Source: Ruminococcus sp. AF31-8BH
GTDB taxonomy: Bacteria; Bacillota; Clostridia; Lachnospirales; Lachnospiraceae
Length of the DNA: 64,000 nt
Assembly (NCBI RefSeq): GCF_003460605.1
Contig: NZ_QTVN01000001.1
Span: 62,001 to 126,000 of the forward strand
Reading direction: 5' to 3'
A program made the translations under genes and the position numbers. The first letter of the stretch is position 1. Every line of letters starts with the position of its first letter. The notes beneath the pieces are model-generated. The model searched no databases. It was not told the DNA's origin and saw only the letters and a list, made by a program, of their open reading frames with translations. Below are positions 50,844-59,983 of this stretch, piece by piece.

Positions 50844-52144
50844 AATAAAATGGTAAGAACGAAGTTTCCGTCCTGCACACGAACGCTGACAGTTCCCTGG
50901 TATTTCTCCACAATGGACTTGATGCTGCGGATACCGATTCCGTGATTTTCTTTGTCTGCTTTGCTGGTAAGGGGCAGGCCGTCCTTCATTTTCAGCTCTC
51001 CTTCAAAGGTGTTTTCCACCTGGATCACTGCAAAAAGATCTTTTTTCCACACTCGTACACCGATGCTTTTGAACTCATCTTTGCCTCGTTTTTCCACGCT
51101 TTCCACTGCGTTATCCAGAGCATTTCCCATAATGGTAAAAAGGTCTACCACATCCATAAATTCCAGCAGTTTTCCGTCTGCCACGCAGGTCCAGTCGATG
51201 TGATGGACCTTGCAGTAAAGGCCTTTTTCCATGAGGATGGTGTCCAGTGCTTCATTCCCTGTATGTACGTCACTGTCGTAAACCTGGATCATATCCTGCA
51301 CATCTTCGATGAAGGATTTCCGCCTTTCAGAATGGCTTTCTGTCTGGATCAGGGCTTCAATCTGGTGCTTCATATCGTGGCATTTCCGGGTAATCATGGC
51401 AATATTTTCACGGGACATTTCGTACTGCAGCTGCCGCTGGTTCCACAGGTTTTTGTTCTCGGAAAGTGCTCTCTGGGCGCGAAGCTCGCTTTGCAGAATG
51501 GTTTCCAGCGCCAGCACCAGCACGCATGCTCCAAGGGCATAAATCTGATTTAAACGAAACAGCTTTATGTATTCCTTATTCGCTGTTCCAACTCCGATCA
51601 CATCAATAGTTGTACTTTTTACCAGAGCACTTAAAACCAGCACGATTGTAAGAACTGTGACTGCCATAATTGCTGCGTTGGCGCGGCTTACGTGATAGTG
51701 CCCTTCATCCGGCAGCTTTCGTGCGATCAGAATAGTACCGATAAGATAAACACATACGTATAATCCCCAGTAGCGGATTCCTGAAAATTCAGGAATAACT
51801 CCCTGATAAAAAATGACAATAAATAGAGATGATGCCGTATGTTGAAGCAATGCACCGCAGGAAGCTGCCAAAATTGCATCTTTCCATGTAATGTCACAGC
51901 AAAAATAGCAAATCACTATAGTCAGTGCAAAAATAAAAATAAACCATATCCAGTTATAAATATTCGTTATATCAACAAAATAAGGATAAATTAATAAACT
52001 GGCCAAAAACAGCATAATCGCACTGGCTCCTACCCGCAGCCAGAAGCCTTTTCTCTTTTTTAGAAAAATAAAGAAACATAATGCTGCTGCCAGCATTTCC
52101 ATGCAATAAGAAAATCCGTCCATTCCCTGTAACCATGTTTCCAT
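50828..52144 (-). CDS. AgrC-like GHKL sensor kinase (pair 2)
   Basis: 438-residue kinase: six to seven helices in the first ~215 residues, then ALSENKNLWNQRQLQYEMSRE coiled coil. The His box is ITRKCHDMKHQIEALI, N-box LFTIMGNALDNAVES and glycines DKENHGIGIRSIKSIV. Start ATG 52144 has GGGAGAG 5 bases upstream; ATG at 52168 has none. It lies about 146 bases after its regulator gene rather than overlapping it. Ligand unknown; GH3 no. 1 lies directly downstream. Confidence 0.87.
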   Translation of the reverse strand: METWLQGMDGFSYCMEMLAAALCFFIFLKKRKGFWLRVGASAIMLFLASLLIYPYFVDITNIYNWIWFIFIFALTIVICYFCCDITWKDAILAASCGALLQHTASSLFIVIFYQGVIPEFSGIRYWGLYVCVYLIGTILIARKLPDEGHYHVSRANAAIMAVTVLTIVLVLSALVKSTTIDVIGVGTANKEYIKLFRLNQIYALGACVLVLALETILQSELRAQRALSENKNLWNQRQLQYEMSRENIAMITRKCHDMKHQIEALIQTESHSERRKSFIEDVQDMIQVYDSDVHTGNEALDTILMEKGLYCKVHHIDWTCVADGKLLEFMDVVDLFTIMGNALDNAVESVEKRGKDEFKSIGVRVWKKDLFAVIQVENTFEGELKMKDGLPLTSKADKENHGIGIRSIKSIVEKYQGTVSVRVQDGNFVLTILLPIMS

Positions 52145-52290
52145 CTTTCTCTCCCATAAATCCTGCATAAATTTAAACGTTTAATATTTTCATAGGCGCT
52201 GGAGCGTACAAATTGTGGGAATGATTTCTCAAACACGCTCTAATCTCACCTTGGAAAAGTTTCAGTAAAGATCCACTAAGCAACCCAGAC

Positions 52291-53004
52291 TCAAATACTT
52301 TGCATATTCCCAATATAATCCGCTACCGCCTCTGCAAAGGCTTTCTTCCTCGCCCGGCTCACCTGCAGCTGGTCATTGCCCACAAGAACCATTCCGTCAT
52401 GGACGCTTCGCACATGGCGAAGATTTACCAGATAGCACTTGTTGCATTTGTAAAAACCGTTCTCCTCCAGCACAGCCTCCACATCCTTCAGAACACCTCT
52501 TGTGGAAAAATCCCCGTCCTCTGTGTGGAATATCAAGAGATGCTGTACCACCTCCACATACTGGATATGGGACAGCAGCAGACGGTGGGTTGCCGTACCG
52601 GTCTTTATACTGATGCTTTTGTCTTTTTTCTTCTCTGCAAGCCTTTTTACCTTGTCCATTTTCACGGTAAAGGCTTCGTATTTCACTGGCTTGAGAACAT
52701 AGTCAAGGGCCTGCACCTCGTAGCCTCTGATGGCATATTTCGCCATATTTGTGATAAAGATCAGAATCACTTCTTCGTCTGTTTCCCGGATTTTTTCCGC
52801 CGCTTTCATTCCATCCATCTGAGGCATTTCCACATCCAGGAAAATCACATCATAGCAGGGACGGTACTGATCCAGAAGCTCACTTCCGTCTGTATATTCC
52901 GCCACTTCGATCTGCACATCCTTCTCTTCCCCATACTTTTTCAAAAAACTTAAAAGCCGTTCCCTGTCTTTCGGATTGTCCTCTGCAACTGCCACTCTAA
53001 GCAT
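52291..53004 (-). CDS. LytTR-type response regulator (pair 2)
   Basis: 237-residue regulator: receiver with AEDNPKDRERLL and Asp in VIFLDVEMPQMDG, then a LytTR domain (ISIKTGTATHRLLLSHIQYVEVVQH, YLVNLRHVRSVHDGMVLVGND). Start at 53004 follows GGGGGA. It is separated from the upstream repeat-protein gene by a strong terminator. It is a candidate activator of the class A operators because of its position beside GH3 no. 1. Confidence 0.9.
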   Translation of the reverse strand: MLRVAVAEDNPKDRERLLSFLKKYGEEKDVQIEVAEYTDGSELLDQYRPCYDVIFLDVEMPQMDGMKAAEKIRETDEEVILIFITNMAKYAIRGYEVQALDYVLKPVKYEAFTVKMDKVKRLAEKKKDKSISIKTGTATHRLLLSHIQYVEVVQHLLIFHTEDGDFSTRGVLKDVEAVLEENGFYKCNKCYLVNLRHVRSVHDGMVLVGNDQLQVSRARKKAFAEAVADYIGNMQSI

Positions 53005-53151
53005 AGTAAATCCCCCATAAATCATCTCTTGTAACCACTTTATATTTTAGCATTTTTACTGCCAAAGCACCAGAATCAAGACAAAAATTTAGTCTTTTTA
53101 TCCTGGCACCTTACGCTGCCTTCAGCTTATTGTTCATACATTTTTCCAGCA

Positions 53152-53183
53152 AAAAGGGTGCCTCATGGCAAAGGCACCCTTTT
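53152..53183 (-). terminator. Terminator of the triple-repeat protein gene
   Basis: AAAAGGGTGCCT (53152-53163) pairs with AGGCACCCTTTT (53172-53183), with T-runs outside. It lies 115 bases past the stop, before the LytTR pair 2 genes. Confidence 0.85.
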
Positions 53184-53298
53184 CGCTGCAGCACCTCAGT
53201 TACCGAAATGCTGTATATTATTTTTTAAGTGTAAGCTTATCTTTTCGCTGAAAATTAATCAATTATTTCAACACATTTTACCAATCACACGGTAAAAA

Positions 53299-54411
53299 TT
53301 ATTTCTCGATGGTCACCCAGATGTTCTGCTCAATTGCTTTGTCAAGGATTGCCGGTGTATCACCTTTCATGAAGCCTGTCTTGTCTTCTTCTACAGTGTA
53401 CTCTTTTCCATCATAGGTTGTCTTTGTCATCTGATCATCACCGTAGAAGTTGCACTCAAGGTAGAACTCTGTATGATCTTTGTTTGTAGATACTGTGCAA
53501 ACAAGGTCAGCCTGGATGTCTTCGATTGTGTACTCTACTACTGTGTACTCGTCATAGTCTTTATTTGGCTCGAACTGTGCCTCTGCCGGAAGGTCTGCTG
53601 CTGTTGCTGCTGCACCATCAGTTGCCTCTGCGTCTGCTGCATCTGCATCATCAGCACCGTTGTCGAAGTATACCCACAGATCCTGCTCGATTGCTTTGTC
53701 AAGGATTGCCGGTGTATCACCTTTCATAAAGCCTGTCTTGTCTTCTTCTACAGTGTACTCTTTTCCATCATAGGTTGTCTTTGTCATCTGGTCATCGCCG
53801 TAGAAGTTGCACTCAAGATAGAACTCGCTGTTGTCTTCTTTTGCAGATACTGTGCAAACAAGATCAGCCTGGATGTCTTCGATTGTGTACTCTACTACTG
53901 TCCATTTGTCATAATCTTTGTTAGCTTCGAACATTGGCTCTGCCGGAAGCTGATCCTCTGTTACACCTTTGATTTCTTTCTTGTCGTCAGCTTTTGCATC
54001 ATCGGAAGCTGCTGCATCACCGATTGGAACCCAGATGTTCTGCTCAAGAGCTTTGTCAAGGATTGCCGGTGTGTCACCTTTCATGAAGCCTGTCTTATCT
54101 TCTTCTACTGTGTACTCTTTTCCATCATAGGTTGTTTTTGTCATCTGATCATCACCGTAGAAGTTGCACTCAAGGTAGAACTCTGTGTGATCTTTGTTTG
54201 TGGATACAGTGCAAACAAGGTCAGCCTGGATATCTTCGATTGTGTACTCTACTACTGTGTACTCATCATAATCTGCGTTTGGCTCGAACTGTGCCTCTGC
54301 CGGAAGGTCTGCTACTGTTGCGGTAGCTGCCTCTGCAAATACAGAAACGCTTGTTGCCATAGAGGATGCCATTGCTGCTGCAAGTACAAGTGCTAAAACT
54401 TTTTTCTTCAT
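53299..54411 (-). CDS. Secreted protein of three near-identical 95-residue repeats
   Basis: 370-residue exported protein: signal peptide about 1-26, then three repeats at about 36-130, 155-249 and 274-368. They are joined by Ala/Asp-rich linkers of about 24 residues. Each repeat holds YTVVEYTIEDIQADLVCTVS, EFYLECNFYGDDQMTKTTYD and KGDTPAILDKA, with two Cys likely to form a disulfide. Repeats 1 and 3 are nearly identical, and repeat 2 differs at under 20 positions. I do not recognise the family. Setting (between a GH3 enzyme with a 4-TM protein and a LytTR pair) suggests a surface or binding role. AAAGGAGAG upstream. Confidence 0.75.
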   Translation of the reverse strand: MKKKVLALVLAAAMASSMATSVSVFAEAATATVADLPAEAQFEPNADYDEYTVVEYTIEDIQADLVCTVSTNKDHTEFYLECNFYGDDQMTKTTYDGKEYTVEEDKTGFMKGDTPAILDKALEQNIWVPIGDAAASDDAKADDKKEIKGVTEDQLPAEPMFEANKDYDKWTVVEYTIEDIQADLVCTVSAKEDNSEFYLECNFYGDDQMTKTTYDGKEYTVEEDKTGFMKGDTPAILDKAIEQDLWVYFDNGADDADAADAEATDGAAATAADLPAEAQFEPNKDYDEYTVVEYTIEDIQADLVCTVSTNKDHTEFYLECNFYGDDQMTKTTYDGKEYTVEEDKTGFMKGDTPAILDKAIEQNIWVTIEK

Positions 54412-54506
54412 GATTTTCTCTCCTTTTCTATTGTAACTGCTTGCCGTGCAGTTAACTTCTTACAGTCTTTTTGCAAACATAACATGCCAGATATATTTGC
54501 AATTGC

Positions 54507-54526
54507 TACAGTGTATTTCCACTGTA
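54507..54526 (-). promoter_or_regulatory. Inverted repeat upstream of the triple-repeat gene
   Basis: TACAGTG (54507-54513), 6 bases, CACTGTA (54520-54526), just upstream of a possible TTGCAA/TATGTT promoter on the minus strand. It is a candidate operator; binding protein unknown. Confidence 0.4.
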
Positions 54527-54540
54527 TTTTTTCATTCCCA

Positions 54541-54566
54541 GGAACAGGTCATCTCACGCCTGTTCC
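54541..54566 (-). terminator. Hairpin after the 4-TM protein gene
   Basis: GGAACAGG (54541-54548) and CCTGTTCC (54559-54566), perfect 8-bp stem about 20 bases past the stop. No clear T-run follows, so termination may be weak. Confidence 0.4.
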
Positions 54567-54585
54567 CGGAAGATTCTCAGATAAA

Positions 54586-54984
54586 TTACTCAGCCTCTTT
54601 TGCAACTGGCAGGAAGGAAGCTACGATATTAAGAATCATACCAACCACTGCAATGCTGCAGAAGATAATGAAGCTCATAATTGTGTCAATTCCATCCAGT
54701 CCGGAAACTACGTATCCGATCTGGTTTACCATTACAGAAGCGCTCCATACAGCTGCGCTTGCCATTAATACTGCATTTACAACCGGGATAAATCCGGTGA
54801 TCACTTTATTGAAACCAACCAGTACAAAGGAAAGTACCGCAAGGACGATTGCTCCTGCCAGGAAATAATATACTGGCTGGAAAGTGTACATTACTTTTCC
54901 ATAATAGATTGCTTCTACGATGGCGATAATGCCTGCTACAAGCGTCAGATACAGTCCGATTGATTTTTTTGTCTTATTCATCAT
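54586..54984 (-). CDS. Four-helix membrane protein coupled to GH3 no. 2
   Basis: 132-residue protein with four hydrophobic helices (GLYLTLVAGIIAIVEAIYYG, YFLAGAIVLAVLSFVLVG, VVNAVLMASAAVWSASVMV, MSFIIFCSIAVVGMILNIVA). No family recognised. GGAGGTG precedes the ATG at 54984 (54981 also possible), and the GH3 stop is 12 bases upstream, so the genes are cotranscribed. It may pair in the membrane with the double-anchored GH3 enzyme. Confidence 0.7.
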   Translation of the reverse strand: MMNKTKKSIGLYLTLVAGIIAIVEAIYYGKVMYTFQPVYYFLAGAIVLAVLSFVLVGFNKVITGFIPVVNAVLMASAAVWSASVMVNQIGYVVSGLDGIDTIMSFIIFCSIAVVGMILNIVASFLPVAKEAE

Positions 54985-54996
54985 CCGCACCTCCGA

Positions 54997-57900
54997 TTAC
55001 GCTTCTTTTTTGGATTTAACAGTTTTCAGGATTGTCATGATCAGGAACAGGAGTGTCAGTACTGCAAATGCAGTCTCAGCACCTGTCAGTGCATTCTGAT
55101 ACCAGGTTCTTACAGTCTGGATCTCAGTTGTGGAACTGATTCCGTTCATAGCATTGCTCTGTACCAGCTGATACAGGAAGTATTTGATGTTCTTCTTCAT
55201 CATCTGCTGGAAGTTTACATCTTTCTCGATTGCCTTCTTGGATTCTGCCATAGCACCGATAGTAGAAGTATCATATGCGGAAGAGGTCAGTGTTCCGCCG
55301 CCGCCAGCTGCGGTTACGTCTCTCCAGTTCATGTAGTCCGCACCATTAATCATATCGGTTACGAACCATCCCTGATAGCCCCACTCATTTCTTGTAATGT
55401 TTTCAAGAAGATTCTTGTACGCACCAACGAAAGAAGTACCGGCACGGTTGAATGCTGTCATAACGCCCTGTGCATTGTTACTGCTCATGCACATCATAAA
55501 TCCACGAAGCTCGTTCTCACGGGCTGCCTGCTCGGTCATAAAGGTGGACAGACCAGAACGGTTTGCTTCCTGATGGTTGAATGCGAAATGTTTCGGTTCA
55601 GCCATGGTTCCCTTGCTCTTAAAGCCAACGCAGAGAGCATTTCCCATGTAAGCAGTAAGAACGGAATCCTCTGAGTAATACTCATGGTTACGTCCGCAGT
55701 AAACAGTTCTGTGAAGGTTCAGACCTGGTGCAAATAAGGAGCTCTCATTTGCCCACAGACCATCTTCTCCAAGAAGCTCGCCTTCTCTTTCAACAAGGTC
55801 TTTGTTAAAGGTTGCTGCAACGATCGGCTCTGTTGGCATGGTTGCCATACGGTAAGTAGCCTTGTCATCTGTTTCTTCTGTATAGTAGTCTTCCTCAGAA
55901 AGGTCTTTTGACCATCTTACGAAATAACCGCCAACCTGGTCACCGGTGTATCCCAAAGGACCGTCGTTTGCGTATGTTCTTGCAAGCTGGATGGAATCGA
56001 TATTCTCGAAGTCATCACCTGCTTTTTCAATGAACTGAATTGCCTCGTCCAGAGTAATCTGGTTCATAAGCTGATCCCACATCGGATCATCGAAGTCCAA
56101 TGCTCCGGCATAGTTGCCATTCTCATCAAACTGCATCATGTCGATGAGCTTCATGCCATTGTCTGCGCCCCATGTAATGCCGCTTCCATCACCCTCATTC
56201 TCAGTGAGTTCGTACAGCTGATCGGTAAGACCTACCATCATAGCCTCAGTAGGTGTCAGTGACTCAATTGGCTCCCATCCCTTGGACCAGTCAGATCTTG
56301 TGGTATATTCAACAGTATCCTCAATCAGATTGTTGATATCCATATCCTGAAGCTGGTTCTCAACTCCTGCGGAATAGGTCTCAATGTCTGTATCTGCAAG
56401 ATTCCATTTGATTGCATTGTCTGCGTTGATTTCGTCTGTCTCAGCAGTTTTTACAAGTCCGTCTTCATTGCCGTTCTTGTTTGCCAGTACATTGTTCAGT
56501 GCCTCATGGGAACCGTTTCCGATTGCGAAGTAGTAGTCTCCTGCTTCCAGTGACCATGCACCCTGTGTACCGTCTGCTTTCACAGCATCCTCATCATAGC
56601 TTGCCATGTAAAGAGGATCAAACTCGATGGTTACCTCTTCGGAAGCACCTGGATCAAGAACTTCTGTTTTTCCGTAACCGATGAGCTGGATTGCAGATTT
56701 CTCAAGACCGCCCTCTGTGTATGGGGACTGTACATAAAACTGAACTACGGATTTACCGGCAACGTCACCTGTGTTGGTTACATTTACTTTTGCTGTAGCA
56801 GTTCCGCCAACCTGTACATCTACAGATTCAAGCTTCTGCTCGAAGGTTGTATAGGAAAGTCCATATCCAAATGGATAAGAAACTTCGTTTGCATAATCCC
56901 ATGCAGCGCCGTCAGAAGAACCTTCTGTTGTATCTGCATTTCCCTGTCCGAGAATCTCGTCCTCATATCTTGTCTCATAATATTTGTATCCGGTGTAGAT
57001 TCCCTCGGATTCTACCAGATACCAGTCTGCTTTGTTTTCCTCAGTAAGAACTGCATCGGAGCCAGCCTGGGAATTGTTTGTGTAAAGATATACACCGTAG
57101 TTTACCATAGCCGGAGCGGATGTAGAGTTTACTGCATATGTATCAGCGATGTGACCGGATGGGTTCACCTCACCGGAAAGAACATCTGCTACACCGAGGA
57201 AGCCGTTTGCACCTGGCTCACCAGCCCATACGATTGCGCCGATTCCGTCATCGTTCTTCAGATCATCGATTTCAACCGGGTTGTTTGTGTTCAGAAGAAC
57301 TACAACCTTTGTGCTGTGCTCTTTTGCAAGCTCGATCATGGCTTTCTCATTATCGGAAAGTGCCAGCGGACGCTCATAGCTGTCTGCCTCGTCTGCGCTT
57401 GTCATGTTCGGGTTGTAGTCGGAAGCCTCAGAGCTGTCACGGGAAATTACAACCAGTGCAACGGTGTCATCTGCTGACTTCAGAACATCGTCTGTGTAAA
57501 TGCTCTCCGGTGCTTCGCCTACCTTGTAAGCTGCCGGATTCTCATACATGGTTCCGAAGGATGGCTGTAAAGAATGGCCATTCTTTCTGCCGTATGTTCC
57601 ATTTACATCCTCACTACTGTACAGATCCAGCATATCCTGATTCAGAGAAAAGCCTTTCTCGGTCAGTGCAGTCTGGATGTCATACTGCTTCTGACCTGCT
57701 TCCGCATCAATGGAAACAGAGGATCCGATCATACCACCCAGAGTTGGATTGATGGAGTTCAATCCCCAAAGGGTGACCTTGTCAGAAGAAGTATTCAGTG
57801 GAAGGGTTGTATCTTCATTTTTGAATAATACAGTTCCTTCAGATGCGATTTCTGCTGCAAGAGCATCCTTCGCTGCGATTACCTCATCAAGGCTTGAGAA

Positions 57901-58101
57901 CTCAGATTTGAAATAAGTGGAATCTGTTTTCTCTCCGTTACTTGTGTCTACGATCTTGTAGCTGGAAACTCCAAGACGTGTGTTGATGAATGCTGCATTG
58001 GCATCCACAATAGCCGATGCGCCCACTGTGACTGCAAGAAGACTGGCTGATACTGATGTGAGTCCTCTCCACAGACCTGCGGACTTTTTGTTGTTGCTCA
58101 T
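54997..58101 (-). CDS. Domain-permuted GH3 beta-glucosidase-type enzyme with two membrane anchors (GH3 no. 2)
   Basis: 1034-residue paralogue of the first GH3 enzyme. An N-terminal helix (about 12-35) precedes the GH3 C-terminal domain (EGTVLFKNEDTTLPLNTSSD, ISRDSSEASDY), YPFGYGLSYTTF and an Fn3-like module. The GH3 barrel comes last, with NDGPLGYTGDQVGG, FAPGLNLHRTVYCGRNHEYYSEDS and the nucleophile in GWFVTDMING (about Asp916). A final helix (LTGAETAFAVLTLLFLIMTIL) and a Lys-rich tail close it. Start 58101 has AGGAGGGAG; the ATG at 58185 gives an unlikely extension across the -10 region. Two promoters, one class A and one class B, lie upstream. Confidence 0.92.
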   Translation of the reverse strand: MSNNKKSAGLWRGLTSVSASLLAVTVGASAIVDANAAFINTRLGVSSYKIVDTSNGEKTDSTYFKSEFSSLDEVIAAKDALAAEIASEGTVLFKNEDTTLPLNTSSDKVTLWGLNSINPTLGGMIGSSVSIDAEAGQKQYDIQTALTEKGFSLNQDMLDLYSSEDVNGTYGRKNGHSLQPSFGTMYENPAAYKVGEAPESIYTDDVLKSADDTVALVVISRDSSEASDYNPNMTSADEADSYERPLALSDNEKAMIELAKEHSTKVVVLLNTNNPVEIDDLKNDDGIGAIVWAGEPGANGFLGVADVLSGEVNPSGHIADTYAVNSTSAPAMVNYGVYLYTNNSQAGSDAVLTEENKADWYLVESEGIYTGYKYYETRYEDEILGQGNADTTEGSSDGAAWDYANEVSYPFGYGLSYTTFEQKLESVDVQVGGTATAKVNVTNTGDVAGKSVVQFYVQSPYTEGGLEKSAIQLIGYGKTEVLDPGASEEVTIEFDPLYMASYDEDAVKADGTQGAWSLEAGDYYFAIGNGSHEALNNVLANKNGNEDGLVKTAETDEINADNAIKWNLADTDIETYSAGVENQLQDMDINNLIEDTVEYTTRSDWSKGWEPIESLTPTEAMMVGLTDQLYELTENEGDGSGITWGADNGMKLIDMMQFDENGNYAGALDFDDPMWDQLMNQITLDEAIQFIEKAGDDFENIDSIQLARTYANDGPLGYTGDQVGGYFVRWSKDLSEEDYYTEETDDKATYRMATMPTEPIVAATFNKDLVEREGELLGEDGLWANESSLFAPGLNLHRTVYCGRNHEYYSEDSVLTAYMGNALCVGFKSKGTMAEPKHFAFNHQEANRSGLSTFMTEQAARENELRGFMMCMSSNNAQGVMTAFNRAGTSFVGAYKNLLENITRNEWGYQGWFVTDMINGADYMNWRDVTAAGGGGTLTSSAYDTSTIGAMAESKKAIEKDVNFQQMMKKNIKYFLYQLVQSNAMNGISSTTEIQTVRTWYQNALTGAETAFAVLTLLFLIMTILKTVKSKKEA

Positions 58102-58161
58102 AAGCTCCCTCCTTTTATATTTTGCGCTGCCACAGCGCGTAAGCTTATCTTTTATGGTAGT

Positions 58162-58228
58162 ACTATAACAGATTTTTCCGCTCACGGCTCATTTCATGCG
58201 CAGACTGTCAATTTTCATACGCAAATTG
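58162..58228 (-). promoter_or_regulatory. GH3 no. 2 proximal promoter with class B LytTR-type operator
   Basis: Minus strand: CAATTTGCG (58228-58220), 12 bases, CAGTCTGCG (58207-58199), 31 bases, -10 TATAGT (58167-58162). Repeat starts 21 bp apart. It predicts a short leader of about 55 bases. Confidence 0.6.
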
Positions 58229-58405
58229 CAACCGCTTTTGTCTATTTTCACAAAAACAAGCTTCATTTTTTGGTAGTATAGCACAAATACCGTTGGTAAT
58301 GTTGTCCAATTGTGACTGGTTCCTATTCAAAAATGACACGTTAGCGGAACTGTTTCCGTCATCGTATCTGCATCTTTTCTGAAATCACGTTTTTAAGATA
58401 CTTCC

Positions 58406-58473
58406 ATTATAATCTGCAACTGTTAAATAGCAATACTACTGGCATGGACCGTCATTTTCACAACATGATCGGT
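58406..58473 (-). promoter_or_regulatory. GH3 no. 2 distal promoter with class A LytTR-type operator
   Basis: Minus strand: ACCGATCAT (58473-58465), 12 bases, ACGGTCCAT (58452-58444), 10 bases, -35 TTGCTA (58433-58428), 16 bases, -10 TATAAT (58411-58406). Every spacing equals the GH3 no. 1 promoter. ACCGATCAT fits the LytTR nonamer in 8 of 9 positions. It gives a leader of about 300 bases that passes through the proximal promoter; 58229-58405 shows nothing else. Confidence 0.65.
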
Positions 58474-58490
58474 GCAGTTAGAAATTATCC

Positions 58491-59873
58491 TTATTTATTT
58501 TCACCAAGGAACTCTGTCAGGTACTCTTCGATTACCGGGGTCCACCATTCTACATAGCCTTTGCGGAATGGATGAACCTCATCGTGCATGTACTCGTTGT
58601 ACAGGTCTGTTCCGTAGATTGCGGTCATATCCTCATTATGGAACATATCTACAACTCCAATTCCCCATTTTTCCTGGATCTGAAGAAGCAAATCTACCAT
58701 TTCCTCATAGTTTTCCTTCTCGGCATAGGTTCCTGTATAGAACACAACCGGGCAGCCGAAGGTTTCCTTTACATAAGAAATAATGGTTTCGATTGCTCCT
58801 GCAATTGTGGTGTCGTCAAAGTCAGCAGGGTCTGTGCTGTCAGTGACTTCTCCCATTGGTTTTCCTGTGGTTGCATCGTTGGTGGACAGCTGAACTACAA
58901 ACAGATCCGGAGTCTCATCTTTGCTGATCAGCTTCATTCTTCCAACATAGGAGTCTTCCTTCTCGTTTACCAGTGTGGTAGCGCTGATGGCGTATTTTTC
59001 GCAAACAGTTCCCGGATGGTTGTCCTGGATGGCATCTACCATGGAATAATGTCCCCCGGCTTGTGCACCGTATGTTACAGAGGAACCAAGCCAGATAATA
59101 TTAAGCCCTGCAAGAGGATCGGATGGGTCTGCTTCTGGAACTGTTTTCACTGTGTTATCGTATCCGGTTGGCACCTCACTTCCGGCAGGTGCCAGAAGAA
59201 CATCTCCTACATATGGGAAAACCATTCCCTTCAGAGTCGGAGCCTTGCATCCAAATGCACAGGTAACCTTGATGGTGTCTCCAGCTTTTAATTCCAGGCT
59301 CTGTTTAATCAGAAATCTTCCGGAATCCGTGAGAGTTCCTTCGTCGTACTCTCCGTCTTCTGTGTAGGATGCAGGGGAATCTGCCGGAACCTGCAAATCT
59401 ACAGGCACGGAAAAAGTTTCCCCGTCATTGATAGTAAAGGTAAACGGCTGGGAGCTGAATGCTGCCAGAACCTTAGATACGGTAAGGTACATATCATAAG
59501 TTCCTTCTGCACCTTCCGGGACAGTGTATACGATTTCTGTTCCCTGGGCTGCTGCACGGATCATGCCAACTTCTTCGTCATAGGAAGTCGGCTCTTTTTC
59601 GTTATCCGGGCCTACGCCTTCGCCCTCAGTGAAGACTGCTTCTGATGCAGGAAGAAGAACCTGGCCTTCTGCAAGTGTGTCTCCAGCTTCTGTACTCGTC
59701 TCTACACTTGCCTCAGTTTCAGTACCTTCTTCTGATTCGGTACTTTCTTCTGTCTCAACGCTCTCTTCTGATTCGGCTGTGTTTTCTTCTGCATATACAG
59801 TCATCCCTGTTGTTCCCACAGCGGAACCCATCATACACATCACCATAGCCATAATAAATGCCTTTCTTTTCAT
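58491..59873 (-). CDS. Secreted SGNH/GDSL-type esterase with N-terminal beta-sandwich
   Basis: 460-residue exported protein. Signal peptide (about 1-28), acidic Glu/Ser/Thr linker (29-66), then a beta-sandwich carbohydrate-binding-like domain (about 72-225). The SGNH hydrolase has block I WLGSSVTYGA (Ser265), block III in VVQLSTNDA and block V DEVHP. Such esterases deacetylate plant polysaccharides; the substrate is unknown. AAAGGAG upstream. No terminator is evident after it, so transcripts may run on towards GH3 no. 2. Confidence 0.83.
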   Translation of the reverse strand: MKRKAFIMAMVMCMMGSAVGTTGMTVYAEENTAESEESVETEESTESEEGTETEASVETSTEAGDTLAEGQVLLPASEAVFTEGEGVGPDNEKEPTSYDEEVGMIRAAAQGTEIVYTVPEGAEGTYDMYLTVSKVLAAFSSQPFTFTINDGETFSVPVDLQVPADSPASYTEDGEYDEGTLTDSGRFLIKQSLELKAGDTIKVTCAFGCKAPTLKGMVFPYVGDVLLAPAGSEVPTGYDNTVKTVPEADPSDPLAGLNIIWLGSSVTYGAQAGGHYSMVDAIQDNHPGTVCEKYAISATTLVNEKEDSYVGRMKLISKDETPDLFVVQLSTNDATTGKPMGEVTDSTDPADFDDTTIAGAIETIISYVKETFGCPVVFYTGTYAEKENYEEMVDLLLQIQEKWGIGVVDMFHNEDMTAIYGTDLYNEYMHDEVHPFRKGYVEWWTPVIEEYLTEFLGENK

Positions 59874-59983
59874 TTCCTCTTCTCCTTTTCGCTGCGATAC
59901 CCGCAGGTTTTTCTACCAGTCAAAATACCACAGAAAAAGGGCTATCAGAACAAGGTGGCAAATTCATATGAAATTCTGGCAAA

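Noticed and set aside
53473..54396. 307-codon plus-strand frame opposite the triple-repeat protein
   Set aside because: Its apparent Cys/Phe-rich repeats are simply the complement of the real repeats; no start signal.
53299..54411. Assembly artefact as the cause of the near-identical triple repeat
   Set aside because: The linkers differ in sequence and the middle repeat is clearly diverged, so three real copies are more likely; long reads would settle it.
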